Source: Nematostella vectensis
Lineage: Eukaryota > Cnidaria > Anthozoa > Actiniaria > Edwardsiidae
Direction of reading: 5' to 3'
Assembly (NCBI RefSeq): GCF_932526225.1
Contig: NC_064044.1
Coordinates: forward strand, 5,420,747 to 5,484,746
Length of the DNA: 64,000 nucleotides
The translations under genes were made by a program, and so were the position numbers. The notes below the pieces were generated by a model. The model made no database searches, had not been told where the DNA came from, and was given only the letters and a program-made list of their open reading frames with translations. Of this stretch, positions 24,191-38,400 are shown in pieces (the stretch's first letter is position 1; each line of letters starts with the position of its first letter).

Positions 24191-25153
24191 ATTCCCAAGG
24201 AGGATTGGGAGGACACCTTTTAATGATAATTGCAGTATTTATAGAACATGCAATCTTTATATGTTTTACATATGGTGTCGTTTTTGTGGGTGGTGGAACA
24301 TGGTGCATAATGAAAGTGCAAGGAAGGGGGTTCTACACAAGTTTATGCTGAAAAAAGTCATGCTGGCTCCGCTTTTAGGCAGTGCCTAAATCTATATATT
24401 ACGTCTTTCTCCACTCGAATTGATCGCAGAAATGTCTTCTTTCGCTAATCCTCCACAGACAGACGATAAGATATATTCACTAAAGAACTTCTCTTGAATG
24501 TAAATAAGTTAAGCTGGTTTTGCAGGTAAATTCCTACACTGGCTTGTCATTTTTCTTCGTATGAAGAGAAGATTTGATGATTTTTCTATCCCAAATAAAA
24601 TGTTCCTATCCCAAATAAAATTTTGATAGCAAACTTGAAATTGTCTCGAGCGCGGCAAAATCATTATGGCGGGAAATTGTCAAAACACAGGAAATTTGAA
24701 ACCGATTTTCCGTAAAGTCAATGATTCTAGATAAAATGGCAAATAAAATGCCGTTTTAGTGTGAAATAAGAGTTTTCGATGGTCATTTTACAAATCAACT
24801 CATTATTTAGAGCTTTGAAGGTGAGCGGTCCGGTATCGCGGGTTCCGGATCGTAGGATACCGGAACTCAAGAGAGCCAATCAGAGCGCGCGATTTGATGG
24901 ACACCGGACCCCGAAAAAAACAAAAGGGGCATCTAGCACGCATAACACAACGAACGCTCAAAGGTTAAAACTAGTTTTATTGTTATAAAAAATACTACCA
25001 TAGCATTATCATAGATGCAGATACAATTATTAAAAATACAAAAAATTGTATTATCTGGTGCAAGCTCTTTACATTCGATCAGATAAATTCTCAAAATGAA
25101 AAGGAAAAACGGCTTAGTAAGGGTAAATAGCTTTTAAACCTTCTTGAATTATA

Positions 25154-25154
<1 letters not shown>

Positions 25155-25222
<68 letters not shown>
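25155..25222. repeat. (TA)n microsatellite
   Basis: About 34 TA units, unique to copy A. Copy B has ordinary sequence here (AACAATCATAATC, near 53,812). Confidence 0.95.
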
Positions 25223-25227
<5 letters not shown>

Positions 25228-25617
25228 TGTTACCTAGGTAACTAATATGACTTTATGATGACGTCATACATGTTTACCAAATGCATACCGCTGACAATGC
25301 TGTTTTTCTTGTCAAAAAGGTGTTTTTGCGGTAAAGGGTTGAATTCAAAAGTAAAAAAAATCGAAATCACGTCAAAACACACGACTCTATAATTAATTGA
25401 TTCTGATTAACTAAAATCTGTGGTATCTTATGTAGTAAATACTTTAAAGTATAATCATAAGAAATCATAAGAAAAAGAGAGACAAATTAAAATGCATGTG
25501 CAAAAAAGGAAACCCCACTATATCAGATATACTACTTGTCTGGCCTGGGAGCTGGTAAAAAGCTAGACGCCGCAACGAGGCTTAGAACATGGCGGAAAAG
25601 TACTCTGTCACAGAGTA

Positions 25618-26505
25618 TATATATATATATATATATATAGAATCAAAAAGCCCAAACTGTCGCGATCTCGTACCAGAACAATGAATACAATACACCAAAA
25701 AACTGGAAATCGACTCTGCCAAATTTTCGTCTTTAATAAGACTTCTTCAGGGCAGACTGAAGAAGGTGAATCGTAACAAGCTTATTTACATCAGAATAGT
25801 GGCACGAGACGCAAAAGCATTATAACTGACAAAAACGCGCATTTTCTAGAATACACCCTACACCTTTTACCGCCACACTTACCACAACCTCTAACCTGAG
25901 TACTATCCTCTTTAAGAGAGGAGTGCACCAACATATCTTTAAACTCCTAGGTTTCCTATAAACCACCATAGGTACCCTACCAATATCATCCCTACATCTA
26001 CTAGAAGATTCTAGAACTGGCTGTAAATTACGAAGAATCCCAGGTGAATTAGTTAAAGCTGGATGAAAAATGACTACAAAAGGTATACGATCATTCTTAC
26101 CTTTACGCCTGTCTTTCAATGCGTCGTCCCTAGGAATACGTCTAACCCGGTCAACTTCCCTCCCCACAAACCTGCTGTCATAACCCCTATCAACTAAATA
26201 ACCTTGTAACTCTAATACCCTCTTTTCGAAAGAAGAGTCTTCCAAACATATCCTACGAATACGTAGTGCCTGCCCAAAAGGAATGCCTTTCTTACAAGCA
26301 GACGGATGACAGGGCGTATGAAAAAGATATTGTTGCTTATCAGTAGGCTTACTATACAGATCTGTAGAGATAAACCCATCCCTAAGAGTAAGTGAAACAT
26401 CCAAAAAATTTACCAATGGTAAGCCTAGGGCAGGTCGATTATATATTTATATATATTTATATTTATATTTATTTATTATATATATATATATAATATATAT
26501 ATATT
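25618..26505 (-). mobile_element. Penelope-like retroelement fragment between (TA)n tracts
   Basis: The minus-strand frame at 26,416-25,820 encodes the C-terminal part of a Penelope-like reverse transcriptase: FLDVSLTLRDGFISTDLYSK, then CHPSACKKGIPFGQALRIRR, a combination characteristic of this class. After VVYRKPRSLK the natural frame shifts: another frame reads CGKCGGKRCRVYSRKC, the expected cysteine-rich linker before the GIY-YIG nuclease. So there is a 1-nt frameshift, and the nuclease is absent. TA tracts flank it at 25,618-25,640 and 26,440-26,505. Its insertion point coincides with the place where copies A and B stop matching (about 25,611). Confidence 0.88.
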
Positions 26506-27033
26506 AAAAGTCTATAAGCGGTTTCTCCTTTCTATAAGAGACTTTAGGTTCATTAAAGATTTTAGCCGTATGAGGCTGAGATCCGTGATAAGGTGCCAGT
26601 TTTTTATAAGAATCTTTAGAAGATTCTGTTTAGCCGGGTGGAACCTCATGACAAAACGTTTAGATTCGTTTATTAGATGCCATGTTTGCCTTTTAAACGC
26701 ATTTTGCCTGTCCGTGAATTCAACACTCGCCGTTATGTATGTTGTGAAATCGCGTAACCGTATCTAGAATGAGTTGCGGATCTCGGCTTAGAACGTGGCA
26801 AGTGAGGGATTTGTCCTCAACGGGCGTAGGCCATCTCTCTAGACACAAACCCTTTTTATAACTGAGAGGGTGGCAAGAGGAGAGAATGCGTGTTCTGAAA
26901 AGTTTCAGTAAGCTATGGACATCTTTAGCCATTTTAAAGCGGAGCCAGCGCGGAGCTCCATAGGTATAGAAATATGGTATAACTATGCGACTTGGTTTTG
27001 TGGTCATTGCGCGGGTACCCTGTGGTTTCACTC

Positions 27034-27034
<1 letters not shown>

Positions 27035-27071
<37 letters not shown>

Positions 27072-27104
27072 CAGCCAGCCAGTCAGCCAGTCAGTCAGTC
27101 AGCC
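27035..27104. repeat. (CCAG)n / (TCAG)n microsatellite
   Basis: About 17 tetranucleotide units of CCAG interspersed with TCAG. Open frames across it (repeating S-Q-P-A) are by-products of the repeat. Confidence 0.95.
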
Positions 27105-28176
27105 GCGCGACTCCCAGGCCTCACTCATGGCGGCTAAATACAAGCACAGAGCAAGGGAAAAGTTCTTGTCATGCGTTGATTATTTCTTTTTGCCTCAAAT
27201 TTTGTGACTTAAGGATAAAGTCAACTAGAGGAGATCTACTAACATTCATTCATGCCAAGATTTATGTAAGGATATGTCTGGTTTTTGCTAGTAAATTTAA
27301 GTAAGTAATAGTCCACATTAAAATGCGAACAAAACCACAAGAAAGCGACAAAATGCAAGGTGAGTTTCAGACGACGATTTCTTTTGTCTATTGAGGATAT
27401 GACTGTTATTGGGATTTTTGTTGTCCTTTTTGTTTGCTTTGAGAATGAGCATAACACCTTTTGTTTTGACATTCTTTGTTCTATTTTTATTGTTAATTCT
27501 GTTGAAATATTTCATAAAGGCTAACCAATATCGTGTTGCATTTGTCATATACTGGTAAAGAAGACCGTTCTTGTCTTTATATCCTGTGCCCTTAGTCCTA
27601 AGAAGATACATATCCTTAGAAGATACAGCAACTTTTTCAACTTACAAGAGAAATTTTCCTTACCGAGGATAAAAACAAAACAAAATTCAACCCCTGTTGC
27701 CAATATGTATTGTTATTGTCTGCATCTTACATCTCATGTGTTTATTATTATTTTTTCAAATATTTGTGGAAATTAGTCAGATTATAAATGTCTTGATGAA
27801 AAGATTGTTTTGAAAGAAATGTTACTCTTTTATGAACCAGGGACTACCTGAGGGCCAAGATGAATGCTAAAGACTGGAAGACATGAGAATTGAAAACCAT
27901 GTCTTGAAAGACATGTCTGAAAGACAGTAGGGAGTTCTTATTCACTAGTCATTTGATACCCCCACACACATGGTCCCAGGAAAGGGTGGGGGATTATACT
28001 TTTATAAAAGCCTGTTTCCAAGTTAAGAGTCAAAAACAGTCAATACCACCACCCCTCTTGATATATTCTGGTTAAAAAGTAATCTCAAACCCCACATTAA
28101 CCCCTGACTTCCCCAGGACCATAAGGGAGGGGGCTCAAATGACTAGACTATGTGATTCAGGAGTACACACTCAATA

Positions 28177-29390
28177 GGTTTTTTTTAGAACAAGATACTT
28201 ATATTATATAGAACTAAAAACATAATTTTGCTTTTTAAATAATAAATCTGTAACGAAAACAGTTTTCTTTCAACCTAAAGATAATGGGAAAGGGGATATT
28301 TTAGGAAAGTACTGAATATAATTATCACATTATTGTTATCATATTTTCTTTTCAAACATTTAAAGAAGAGTCATATTTCTTCCTTTCCTTCTCCCTGTTG
28401 ACTATTTTTATGCAATTGATGCTCTTTGCTATTTCCCCTTTACACCAAAAATAAATTAATAAACAGATTTGATTTTTAAATTAGAAATTTTCATTTAGTA
28501 CTTTCACTTATATCTTCTTTTTAGGATTTCCTTTCTTTTTCCATTACATTTATTTTAAAGGTTTAGATTTATTTCATTGGAATGGGTGGATCCAGGGTTT
28601 CTAAAAAAACACCAAAATATAATGCATTACTGGATGTATATTTGTAGATATTAATTCCCATGGGGATGGAAAATCACCACTTAAAATGGTTCATTAAAAC
28701 TTCAGTATTGCATCTTATTAAAATTGTGTCTGACACTATATTCTATCTTTGAAATCCTGTTTCATCCATTACTTGTTCTTCGCAAGGACAAAGCTTGTCA
28801 GAATGTAGCTTTACAAATGTACATTAATGAAACTTTTATTAAGGGAAGGGTTTTTTAGGGCAAGATACTTAAACTTTATAACACTAGCAACAACCTTGTT
28901 CTTTTTTAATAATATAATTCTGTTCACAAAGCTTGGATAGCATAGACATGGCCTCTTTAGAGGCCTGTGGTGATGAAAGGGTTAAGATAATGGGAAAGGG
29001 GAAATGTCAAGAAATGCTCGATCAAGTTATTTTTATTACATTATATTTTTTTCAACAAACCTTTCAAGTTGAGTCAATCCCCTTTATATCTCCTCCCCCG
29101 TCGACTATTTTTTAGTCAATTGATATTCTTTCCTCCCTCTCTACCCTAAACATAGATCACTGAAAGGGTTTGGTTTGGAATTCTGAATATTCGGTCCAAT
29201 GAAGGAGAGAATCGCCACTAAATCAATACATAAAAATTACAGTATGGCATCTAAACAGTCTAAATATATTATTTCAATTCTGTGGAATGCTGTTACATCC
29301 ATGACCTATTCTGCACAAGGGCAAAGCTTTTCGTATTGTTTTGATTAAAAAAAATATATTTATAAACTTCTATGATGGGACCATTAGACT
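28177..29390. repeat. diverged ~0.68-kb tandem duplication, non-coding
   Basis: Segment 28,177-28,840 aligns with 28,850-29,390 by eye through ordered anchors: CAAGATACTTA, GATAATGGGAAAGGGG, TTGACTATTTTT versus TCGACTATTTTTTAG, and CATCCATTACTTGTTCTTCG versus CATCCATGACCTATTCTGCA. Anchors keep the same order with many substitutions and indels between them, so the event is old. Confidence 0.7.
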
Positions 29391-30087
29391 CTTGACAACT
29401 TTGACAGCCATATTCACACCAGGAATTGTGTTTGTTAACTTTGATGTACTGTATAATTTAAATTATTGAATAAGGCCTGGATCCATTTGGTTGGTACAAT
29501 AAATAAATCTCAGTAAAGAGCAGGATCCTAGATCCCCCAAAAATACCTCAATCAGTCAACACAGAAGGTGTTCAATGCTGGCTCCGCTTTTAGGCAGCGC
29601 CTAAATCTATATATTAGACTTCTGATGAAGTAAATAAAGTGCGTAGTGTCTTTGAGATTACACCTTTGCTTGAGCGTTATATGCCGCAGAAATGGATCTA
29701 CGGAGGACGATATACGCTAGACGTGGTTCATGAGGTGACAAAAACCTTAGGTGACATATTATATGTCTTTGTGGTGGAATTTGTCGTTCTTTAATGTTTC
29801 ACGTCTATGGGAGCGTTGCTCGACCTGACATAAGCGCTTTCTTTGTGCATGTTAAGTTTCTTAGAGTTATTTAGGACATATCTGCAGTACAGCTCACTCC
29901 TGTTTTAATAGATTTTTTAAAATCAAACAGGAAGATTTGAGGCTGCCGAGAATCGCCACTGTAACTCGTAGAAATCAAAGTGCACTTTGGCTAAATCTGG
30001 CTTTTTTCTGAGAGAGGGCTCGCTCATCCCGTCTAAGGTGCCTTCGATGTCGTAGTTTGATAAAAAAATCGGCGGGCGGTTATAGCG

Positions 30088-30227
30088 TTTGTATTTTTGT
30101 TTTGAAGAAACACTTACATACTGCATGTTAATTCTTAAGGGAGGGGAGTAGAAGAGAAGCAGTCTATACACAGTAGCTTTGCAAGATGATATCCACCCTA
30201 TCTTTACTTTGGTCAAATCACTAGCTA
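30088..30227. repeat. 140-bp unit-edge segment before minisatellite, copy B
   Basis: From TTTGTATTTTTGTTTTGAAG to the first minisatellite unit, this is nearly identical to 56,583-56,721. Sequence further left differs completely, so this is the left boundary of the duplicated unit. Confidence 0.85.
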
Positions 30228-30538
30228 GTGGTCTATCATAAATGCTTCATTTTGATTGGTTGACCTACTAGTAGGCTATCATCAATGCTGCAATCTGATT
30301 GGTTGACCTGCTAGTAGGCTATCATCAATGCTGCAATCTGATTGGTTGACCTGCTAGTAGGCTATCATCTATGCTGCATTCTGATTGGTTGACCTGCTAG
30401 TAGGCTATCATCAATGCTGCAATCTGATTGGTTGACCTACTAGTAGGCTATCATCAATGTTGCAATCTGATTGGTTGACCTACTAGTAGGCTATCATCAA
30501 TGCTGCAATCTGATTGGTTGACCTACTAGAAAGCTATA
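30228..30538. repeat. 43-bp minisatellite, copy B (about 7 units)
   Basis: Same unit as at 1-226. The first unit is degenerate (CTATCATAAATGCTTCATTTTG), as in copy C, and the last reads CTACTAGAAAGC. It is shorter than the copy C array and lacks the TGCTATC and TCTTATTGG variants seen there. Confidence 0.97.
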
Positions 30539-30700
30539 AGTCAAAGCCCATCAGTAGCGAAAAGTGCTGGATTTAAAAGCCGCTTGGGTTTCCAAATTGA
30601 CCTGCAAGTTTGACTAAATCAAGGGGTGGGGTGGTGGTGATCCACTAAAGAAAGTTCCTGTATTGTTTAAATACTTAGTTCCATATGTTTGTTATTTCAG

Positions 30701-31621
<921 letters not shown>

Positions 31622-32471
31622 TAGGCACCGCTGAACTGCTCGTGACTGAGTTTTTATTCTTATTTTTGTCCAACTATTGTTTGTTTAATGTTTAACCATT
31701 TAGAGTTAGACATGAGGAAGTAGAGACAAGTAAAGCCCTTTTTGGGAACTGATTGTTGTGTGGATTTATACTCTTTCTTGACTATTTGGATAATACACTT
31801 TGATGACATGACTGAAAAACCTGGAAAACGCGCAATTCCAGATAGAGAGAGAAGACACAATTTCTTCAGTGGCTATAGGTTCCTTGTATTACGGACTGAT
31901 TTTGAAAACAAATAATGTGAGGCCAAAGTGCGCATAACCAGATTTTGGCTTTTTAAGATAATTTTTCCTTGATTATCATTGCCCTGTGTATCAGTTCTGG
32001 GACGAAAACTCAAATTTCAATGACACTTTACAAGAAGTCGCATCAATTTAAAAAAAGTCGCACTTGATATTTTGTTTGCTTATAAGTTACTAAGTACTCA
32101 GAGAATTCTTCGCCTTATTCGATGTGAAATTGGCTTATTTGAAGCGTCACATCATGTTTTTCCGTCATGTCTACTTTGATAAATGGTTTTCATATATCCA
32201 AAGCAATACCCTAAAACTATGTAAAACCATGCTCGATCTTCAATATTATTCTGTCATCATAATAACCCGCCATTAGAGGAGATACCGAAGAAAACCGAGC
32301 CCGCGGCAAGCAGTAAAATGTAAGAAAGTTGGCAGTTTCGAAATCTGATCACAGCAAAGAGGCAGAGAAGAAGACTCGTTGGCTTAAAACCGGACTATTA
32401 CAATTCCTAAAGAAATATGCCCTATGCTTTTCTATCTTGTTTTTGACTGCTTATTTGGCATCTCTTTTCAG

Positions 32472-35400
32472 GGACGAGAAGAAAGAGTTTATTCACGCCA
32501 AGTACATCAAACACCAGTACGCACAGAAATCGGGAGAAAGCCCCGAGAAGGTGTTGCAGGTCTGTGTATATATACGGCTGCACCGAACCATTTGCCCTCG
32601 ACTATTTTGCCGTTTAAAAAATCCACTGAAGCCCTTAAGAGACACTAGCTATTAAAATAATTTTATCAAGAAAAAAGATTTTTACTATTTTTCGAATACA
32701 TGACATTTCTAATACCCTAAACTACTATATATGCACTGCCATCTAACTCGTCGCAGGATTTATTTATTTATTTGTTTGTTTGTTTGTTTGTTTGTTTATT
32801 TATTTATTTATTTATTTATTTAATCCATGAATTTGTACTTTATAAATGCGATGCATTTCACTATTTCCGATTTTCTTCTCCCAGGAGCTGCACCAGGCGG
32901 TCAAGTCACGTGATATTCTGGCCGTGTTGCAAGGGTTCGGCGAGGGAGTGGACCTGAGTGCGACGCTACCAGGATCGGTAACGCAACCCTGTCACGCAAC
33001 TATATCACGCATTTTATACTGTGTGCATTGCTTTGATCATCATATCAAGACAATTTAGCCAAAAATTGTCGTTTTTGACAAACGCCGTCACTTCCATATA
33101 AGGAAACTAATATATGCCTTATTTGGAAAAACTGCATGATTTTAAGGTTGCCGTACCGCAGGTGCTTTGTAAACTTTATGACTTGTAAACAGAAGAGAAA
33201 AACGGTTACTGTGACCATCTTTAGTCAACGGAGAAAGTATTTGAAAAGAAACTAAAATTCCCCGGTACCAGACCCCCCAAAAAACAACGTTTTCTTTATA
33301 TGGGTGACTTTTTTGAAAAGGAGATTCCTCATCAAAGCTATGCACTATGCATCATGGGAATGATAAATAGTTCGAAAAGGATCGTGGGAAGGGTAAAGTC
33401 TTCCCGTTGTGCCTATCACGCATTGTTATGTGGTATGATCTAAAAAATGTTCCCTATCTAAAGAACGCCCCCCTCTTTATTTAACGCCCCCCCACCTCAC
33501 TTCTTTACCTTTACTTTTATTTTTACACTTTTTTAGACGAAATGGAACACTGCACTTCACGAGGCAGTTGAACAAGAAGACCTTACTTCTCTACACATCG
33601 TCGACTTTCTAGCGCAGAACGGGTACGATTAGCCTTTTGGTTCTAAATTACATTGAATGTGGGATTCTAGAAAGAGTCCATACCTCCAGCACGAAGGGAC
33701 TTGAGAATTCGAGGGCAGATTTTTCCATCCTCGGAGACCCAGTGCTTCGAGGTCACAGGCGCGAGAACGAGGCGAAACAAGGCCGGCGGAGGGGGAGGGG
33801 GTAGGTGGCGGGAGAGAAAAGAAAGGACAGAGAAGACGTCTTTTTCTTTAACTCTCTACTCTCCCGCCCCCTCCTGCCTCCACCGCCTCGTTCTCGCGCC
33901 ATTTCCCTTGGGTTAAAGCGTCGTTTTACCACACAAAATCACTGTCGCTTGAAACATTAATAAGTGTTAATTCCTGGACTTAGACGAAGGGTGTTTCTCT
34001 TATAGAATTATCTTCCTTGAGGATTGAGGAACTGAAAATTAACGTCTCTTGTCTGTATCTCGTAACGCAGGAATGACGCAAATGTTGTGAATATGGAAGG
34101 GATAATCCCATTACACTTCGCAGGGCAGGCCGGGAAAACAGAGGTTGCTAAAGTCTTGCTCCGCTCAGGCGCCGCCGAGAGTATACACATCGGTGAGTCA
34201 ATTATAAGTGTCGTCGCTACGTTACGCAAAGAGTTTCATCATGCATATTGCGTCAATAGTACATCATTTTTCACTTTTTCGTTACGCCTTCACGTCGACT
34301 CATATGCCATCACGCACTACTTTAAAAGATTATGAAAGTATGTATTGGCTTGAATTTATTACTAAAGCTGCTCATTAATTCACAGAAAACTCAAACGGTA
34401 AAACACCTGTACAGCTAGCAAAGGAAAGCGGTCACAGCGACACACTTAAGTTGGTGAGTTATGATTACGGGTCTTATACTTTTCCATTGCCCTTAGAAAA
34501 CTATTTCCGAAAAGTGAGTATAAATGAATAAATAAGGTCGACAAAGTATTGACCAAGCAATGTCGATAATATGAACACCCTCCAGAAACAAACTGGAAAC
34601 TCCAAAAGCAAATGGAATGTACTTGCAACTATAAATTGACCAATCAAAGGCCATCTAGACTACAGTTGTTTGATTCTACCAACCACAGTCATTAGAAGTC
34701 AAACGCTAGTCCAAAGTGTACTACAGTTGTCTTGTTAGTACTTTTTTTTCACTACAGTAGTCTGAAAAGTATGAACCCACCAATCAGACGTGACCTTCCC
34801 TTTTAATATCAACTGGCATTTCACATCACTGAGAGGTACTTAAAAATCGTGTTTATTCTTTTCTTGTTTCAATGTTCTCGGCTTGAATAAGCACGGTAAA
34901 GCTCATAGTATTTGGCCTAACTAACTTTTTTGGACTAGGGACGCTACGCAGCATTGGTTTTATATTGTTCTCCCTCCCACCTTGTTTTGGGCCCTCAAAC
35001 AGAATTTTGACAAGTTTAAAGGGTGTCGATCAACCACACATTTGTTATTGGTCACATTCTGTGAATACAATTGTCACCTTCTAATTGAAGGTGTCTCAAT
35101 TACTTGTCTGATTTAGCCGAGGGAAATTGCGGGAGCATAAAACGGCGGCGTGATTCTCTTTCTTTAAACGCACCTCCTTCATCCCGCTTTCCTTGTCTCG
35201 TTGCCAGGATATCGCACCTCCCCAATAAACCGTCTTTTTTTCTTTGGGTGTGTGCCCTATTCATATCTACCAATTTACACCACAAGTCACAAGCAATTGT
35301 TTCTTTTTAGCTGAGGAAATGCGCTAAGGGCAAACTGACCTTCTGTGATCACGTGAAAATCGACTGGGGACTGAACCAGGCCGACGACTTCACGGATGAC

Positions 35401-38400
35401 GTCATCGAGTTGACAGACATCAAAACGAGTCTGAGTGATGACGAGGCGCTGAATGATGTCAGACTTTCTTCCAAGGTACGCACAACGCTATAGCCAATAG
35501 GCGACTTGCACTGAGTCACATGACTTTTTGAGTTGCAAACTCGCGCGCTCTTTTAGCGGCCTAATAAAAACAACAAAAAGCAATTTATCCACCTCTTACG
35601 GATCAGTCAGAAAGTTTTTTTATTTGTCATAAAGAACTTATTTCATGAAAAAAAAATTTTCGTCTTTCTCTGGCATGACGACCTCAATCATTTCTATGTT
35701 TATTTTGTCACGCAAACAACACGTTATCAGCAAATAGGCGATTAATAATAAAATCGCTCTCCAGGTACCCCTGTAATTCCGTCATTTCATTTTTAATACC
35801 GTTCCCTATTCTTCCAACAGGGAAAGTCTGGTCCCCCTACCCCTCCCCGCCACCGTCGCAATTTGCCTCCTCGCCCTGTGAGCCAGATGATTATGCCGTC
35901 TTCGCGACAGGGTCGTTCCCAGGAGCCAACGAGCATGAGCTCCTTGCTAGCCGGGCTAAGTCTCCAAAGCAACGATAGCCACCACGGTCTGGCAAATTCG
36001 CCGTGGACTAGGGACATGTCGGCAAGTAGTAATGCCTCGCCGGTGGTCATGAGACGAAAAGCGCCCGTACCTCCCCGAACGACAGGCGAAACTGTACCGA
36101 TAAGTGTCCGACAAAGTGTTGCGTTACCTTCTTCTACGAATGTCGCTACGGGGAGCACATTCGGGCATGGCGTTAAATCATGGTAAGAAAAATAAATTAA
36201 TAAACTGGAGTAGCTAATCATTCTCGTCTCAGGATCCAGCTAAGATCGAAATTAATTAATCTTGTGGAGGGAGGAAAACCGGAGAACCCGGGGAAAAAAA
36301 CTCGGAGTAAAGGCGGGACCAACTAACTCAACGGAACCGGGAATCGAACCCAGAACCCAGTGTTGAGAGGCACAGGCACTACAGGGAGACGCTCTGCCAA
36401 CTGCGCCACCTATGCTCTTCCATTGATTCTCTTGAGTATGTCCCAATCCTAATGGGAACTTACCGAGTGTTTTAATCCAGTTCAACCGTTGGGATTCATA
36501 ATCCCTATTCATTTCTTGATTCTACGTCAAACAGTTTTATGGTTGGCGTGTAATATTATTTAGGTGGCGACAGGTTAAATAACATTTTTTTTTCTCAGGC
36601 AAGACGAAACAAGCCCATTCGACGTCGCCGAATCCCCCCCACCCATTCCTCCAATAAGATGCTCCTCTGTCAGTAGGCCAGTCAGGCCAACAGGCCCGCC
36701 TCCACCCCCGGTCCCTAAGCCGCAATTCGACGACACGCCCACCCGTGCCCCACCGCCACCGGACATGCAGACAAATCCGGACACAGAGCGTCGACCGCCT
36801 CCATTACAACCCGCACCAAAGAGGTCCCTGGACCTCAAACCCAATCTTCCGCCCGTACCCACCCATAAAAGGTCCAAATCGGACGGAAAGGTCCCGTTTG
36901 GGGAGGACATCGCAGATATGGGGAGACCCACTCTGGTAAAGAAGTCATCTTTCCCCCTGGGAGAGGGGGAGAAGGACGATTCTAAAGCATCTCGCCCCGA
37001 GCTTCCGCCGAGACCCACGGGCTTGAAAAAACCGGCGAACACCGGCCGTGTTAGTAATGACGTCGGTTTGACCAAGAATGCCCCGAACAAACCTAAGTCT
37101 ACGACGTTACCGAGGTATGATGATTTTTTCAGTCGTTGTAACGCAGTAAACACCTAAACTTCCCCGCCTGATATGGCCGTCTTTGGGATAAACATATTCA
37201 TCCCTGCTAAAGCACTGTTACTCATTTTCTTGAAAATATAGTAATTCGTTACCAAGGTATTATAATGTTAGCCTTAGTAACGCAATAAGTGTGAACTTCC
37301 CCGCCGCATATGGGCGTCTTTCGGATGAAAATGTCTTCTATTCAAACCTGCAAATCAACTCCTTCCCCGAGAATCAAGTAACATGTATTTCAATCATTTC
37401 CACGCTTACGGAACAACGTCCATTTATGTCCACACGCACGTAAAACGTTAAATAGATAGGTCAATAGTTAAGTAAATAGATCAGTAGAATATAATTTTAC
37501 ATATCTTTGTGTACCATGGTGTAAATCTATTGATTTTTTTGGCTCGCCTTTTGTATACGTCAAAGTACGTATGTAATCTGCGTATTATTTTATCAGGCCT
37601 CCTGTGAGACCACCCCCTCCCAGGAGACAAGACTCAGACCCGACAGTCAAAGGTAAAGAAGACAGTGCTGAATAACGTATGCGCATGCGCTTTCAACCGC
37701 GCGGTACTGGAACTAGTTTTGCACAACTCCTTTCCCCCTTTACTGTGGTTTTCAGTATCCTGCAAACCCTCGCCAACGATTTCCAAGCTAAGTCGCCTTC
37801 TGTCATTTATAATCCTTGGAGCGTTTTTATTGGTCAGCACTAGAATGGTTGCCAATCACGCCATTTCTCCCCGCAAGACGCTGACCAATAAGAAAGCTCT
37901 AAATGTAATTCCGTTAGTTTCACGGAAAGCGGTACTGCGCATGTCTGGAGTCAGTGTTTAGGCTTTTAATTGTCTACAAACAGTTGAACTTTAAGCTGTC
38001 AATGCCTTTTTTTAAATAATATGCAATATTTTATTGAAAACTATGTTTATTTACAGTTTGTGGTCATTTCCTTTGAATTTAAGTCTCCCAAATGCATCAA
38101 AGGCTCGTAAGTCAATATTGGAATTTGACTGAAATTCATTGTGTCCGGGCCGGAAAGGTATTGCAAAGCTCTGACCAATACACTGCCCCTTTTAGCAGAT
38201 ATTGACACGAGTTCCCAGAATATTCAACCTAAACCCAAGCGCGTGCTATAATACTGTAGGAACGCGCTAGACTGTTTCGAGTGTGTTGAGTTTCTCAGCA
38301 GCAACGCCTATTAATGTTGTGTGTAAATACAGTGTAATTAAAATGGGACGCGAATGGGTCTAAAGCCCAAAAAAGCCCTACCCATTTTGCTCACGGCGCT

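Larger units (their letters stand above)
20308..25611. other. 3' flank and AT-rich non-coding spacer, copy A
   Basis: No gene recognised. It contains the probable polyadenylation signal AATAAA (20,532-20,537), a (CTTCCCC)n tract at 20,405-20,458, a ~150-bp stretch absent from copy B (about 22,045-22,195, with a poly-C run), a 55-bp tandem duplication (23,001-23,111), a 12-bp-stem hairpin (24,159-24,190), a repeated hairpin motif (24,361-24,401) and a long (TA)n run (25,155-25,222). Apart from these indels it is nearly identical to 49,138-54,224. The open frames within it are short and not protein-like. Confidence 0.7.
25641..30087. other. A/B spacer (unique 4.5 kb)
   Basis: No host gene identified. 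In order: Penelope fragment, about 500 bp of possible retroelement remnant on the minus strand (26,506-27,031, not classified), a (CCAG)n/(TCAG)n tract, an AT-rich stretch, an old 0.7-kb non-coding duplication (28,177-29,390), a repeated hairpin motif (29,576-29,615), and 470 bp with nothing recognisable up to the unit boundary at about 30,088. Confidence 0.6.

Noticed and set aside
26720-27031. Minus-strand 103-residue frame after the Penelope fragment
   Set aside because: It may be further retroelement remnant, but I see no RT or nuclease motif, so no function is given.
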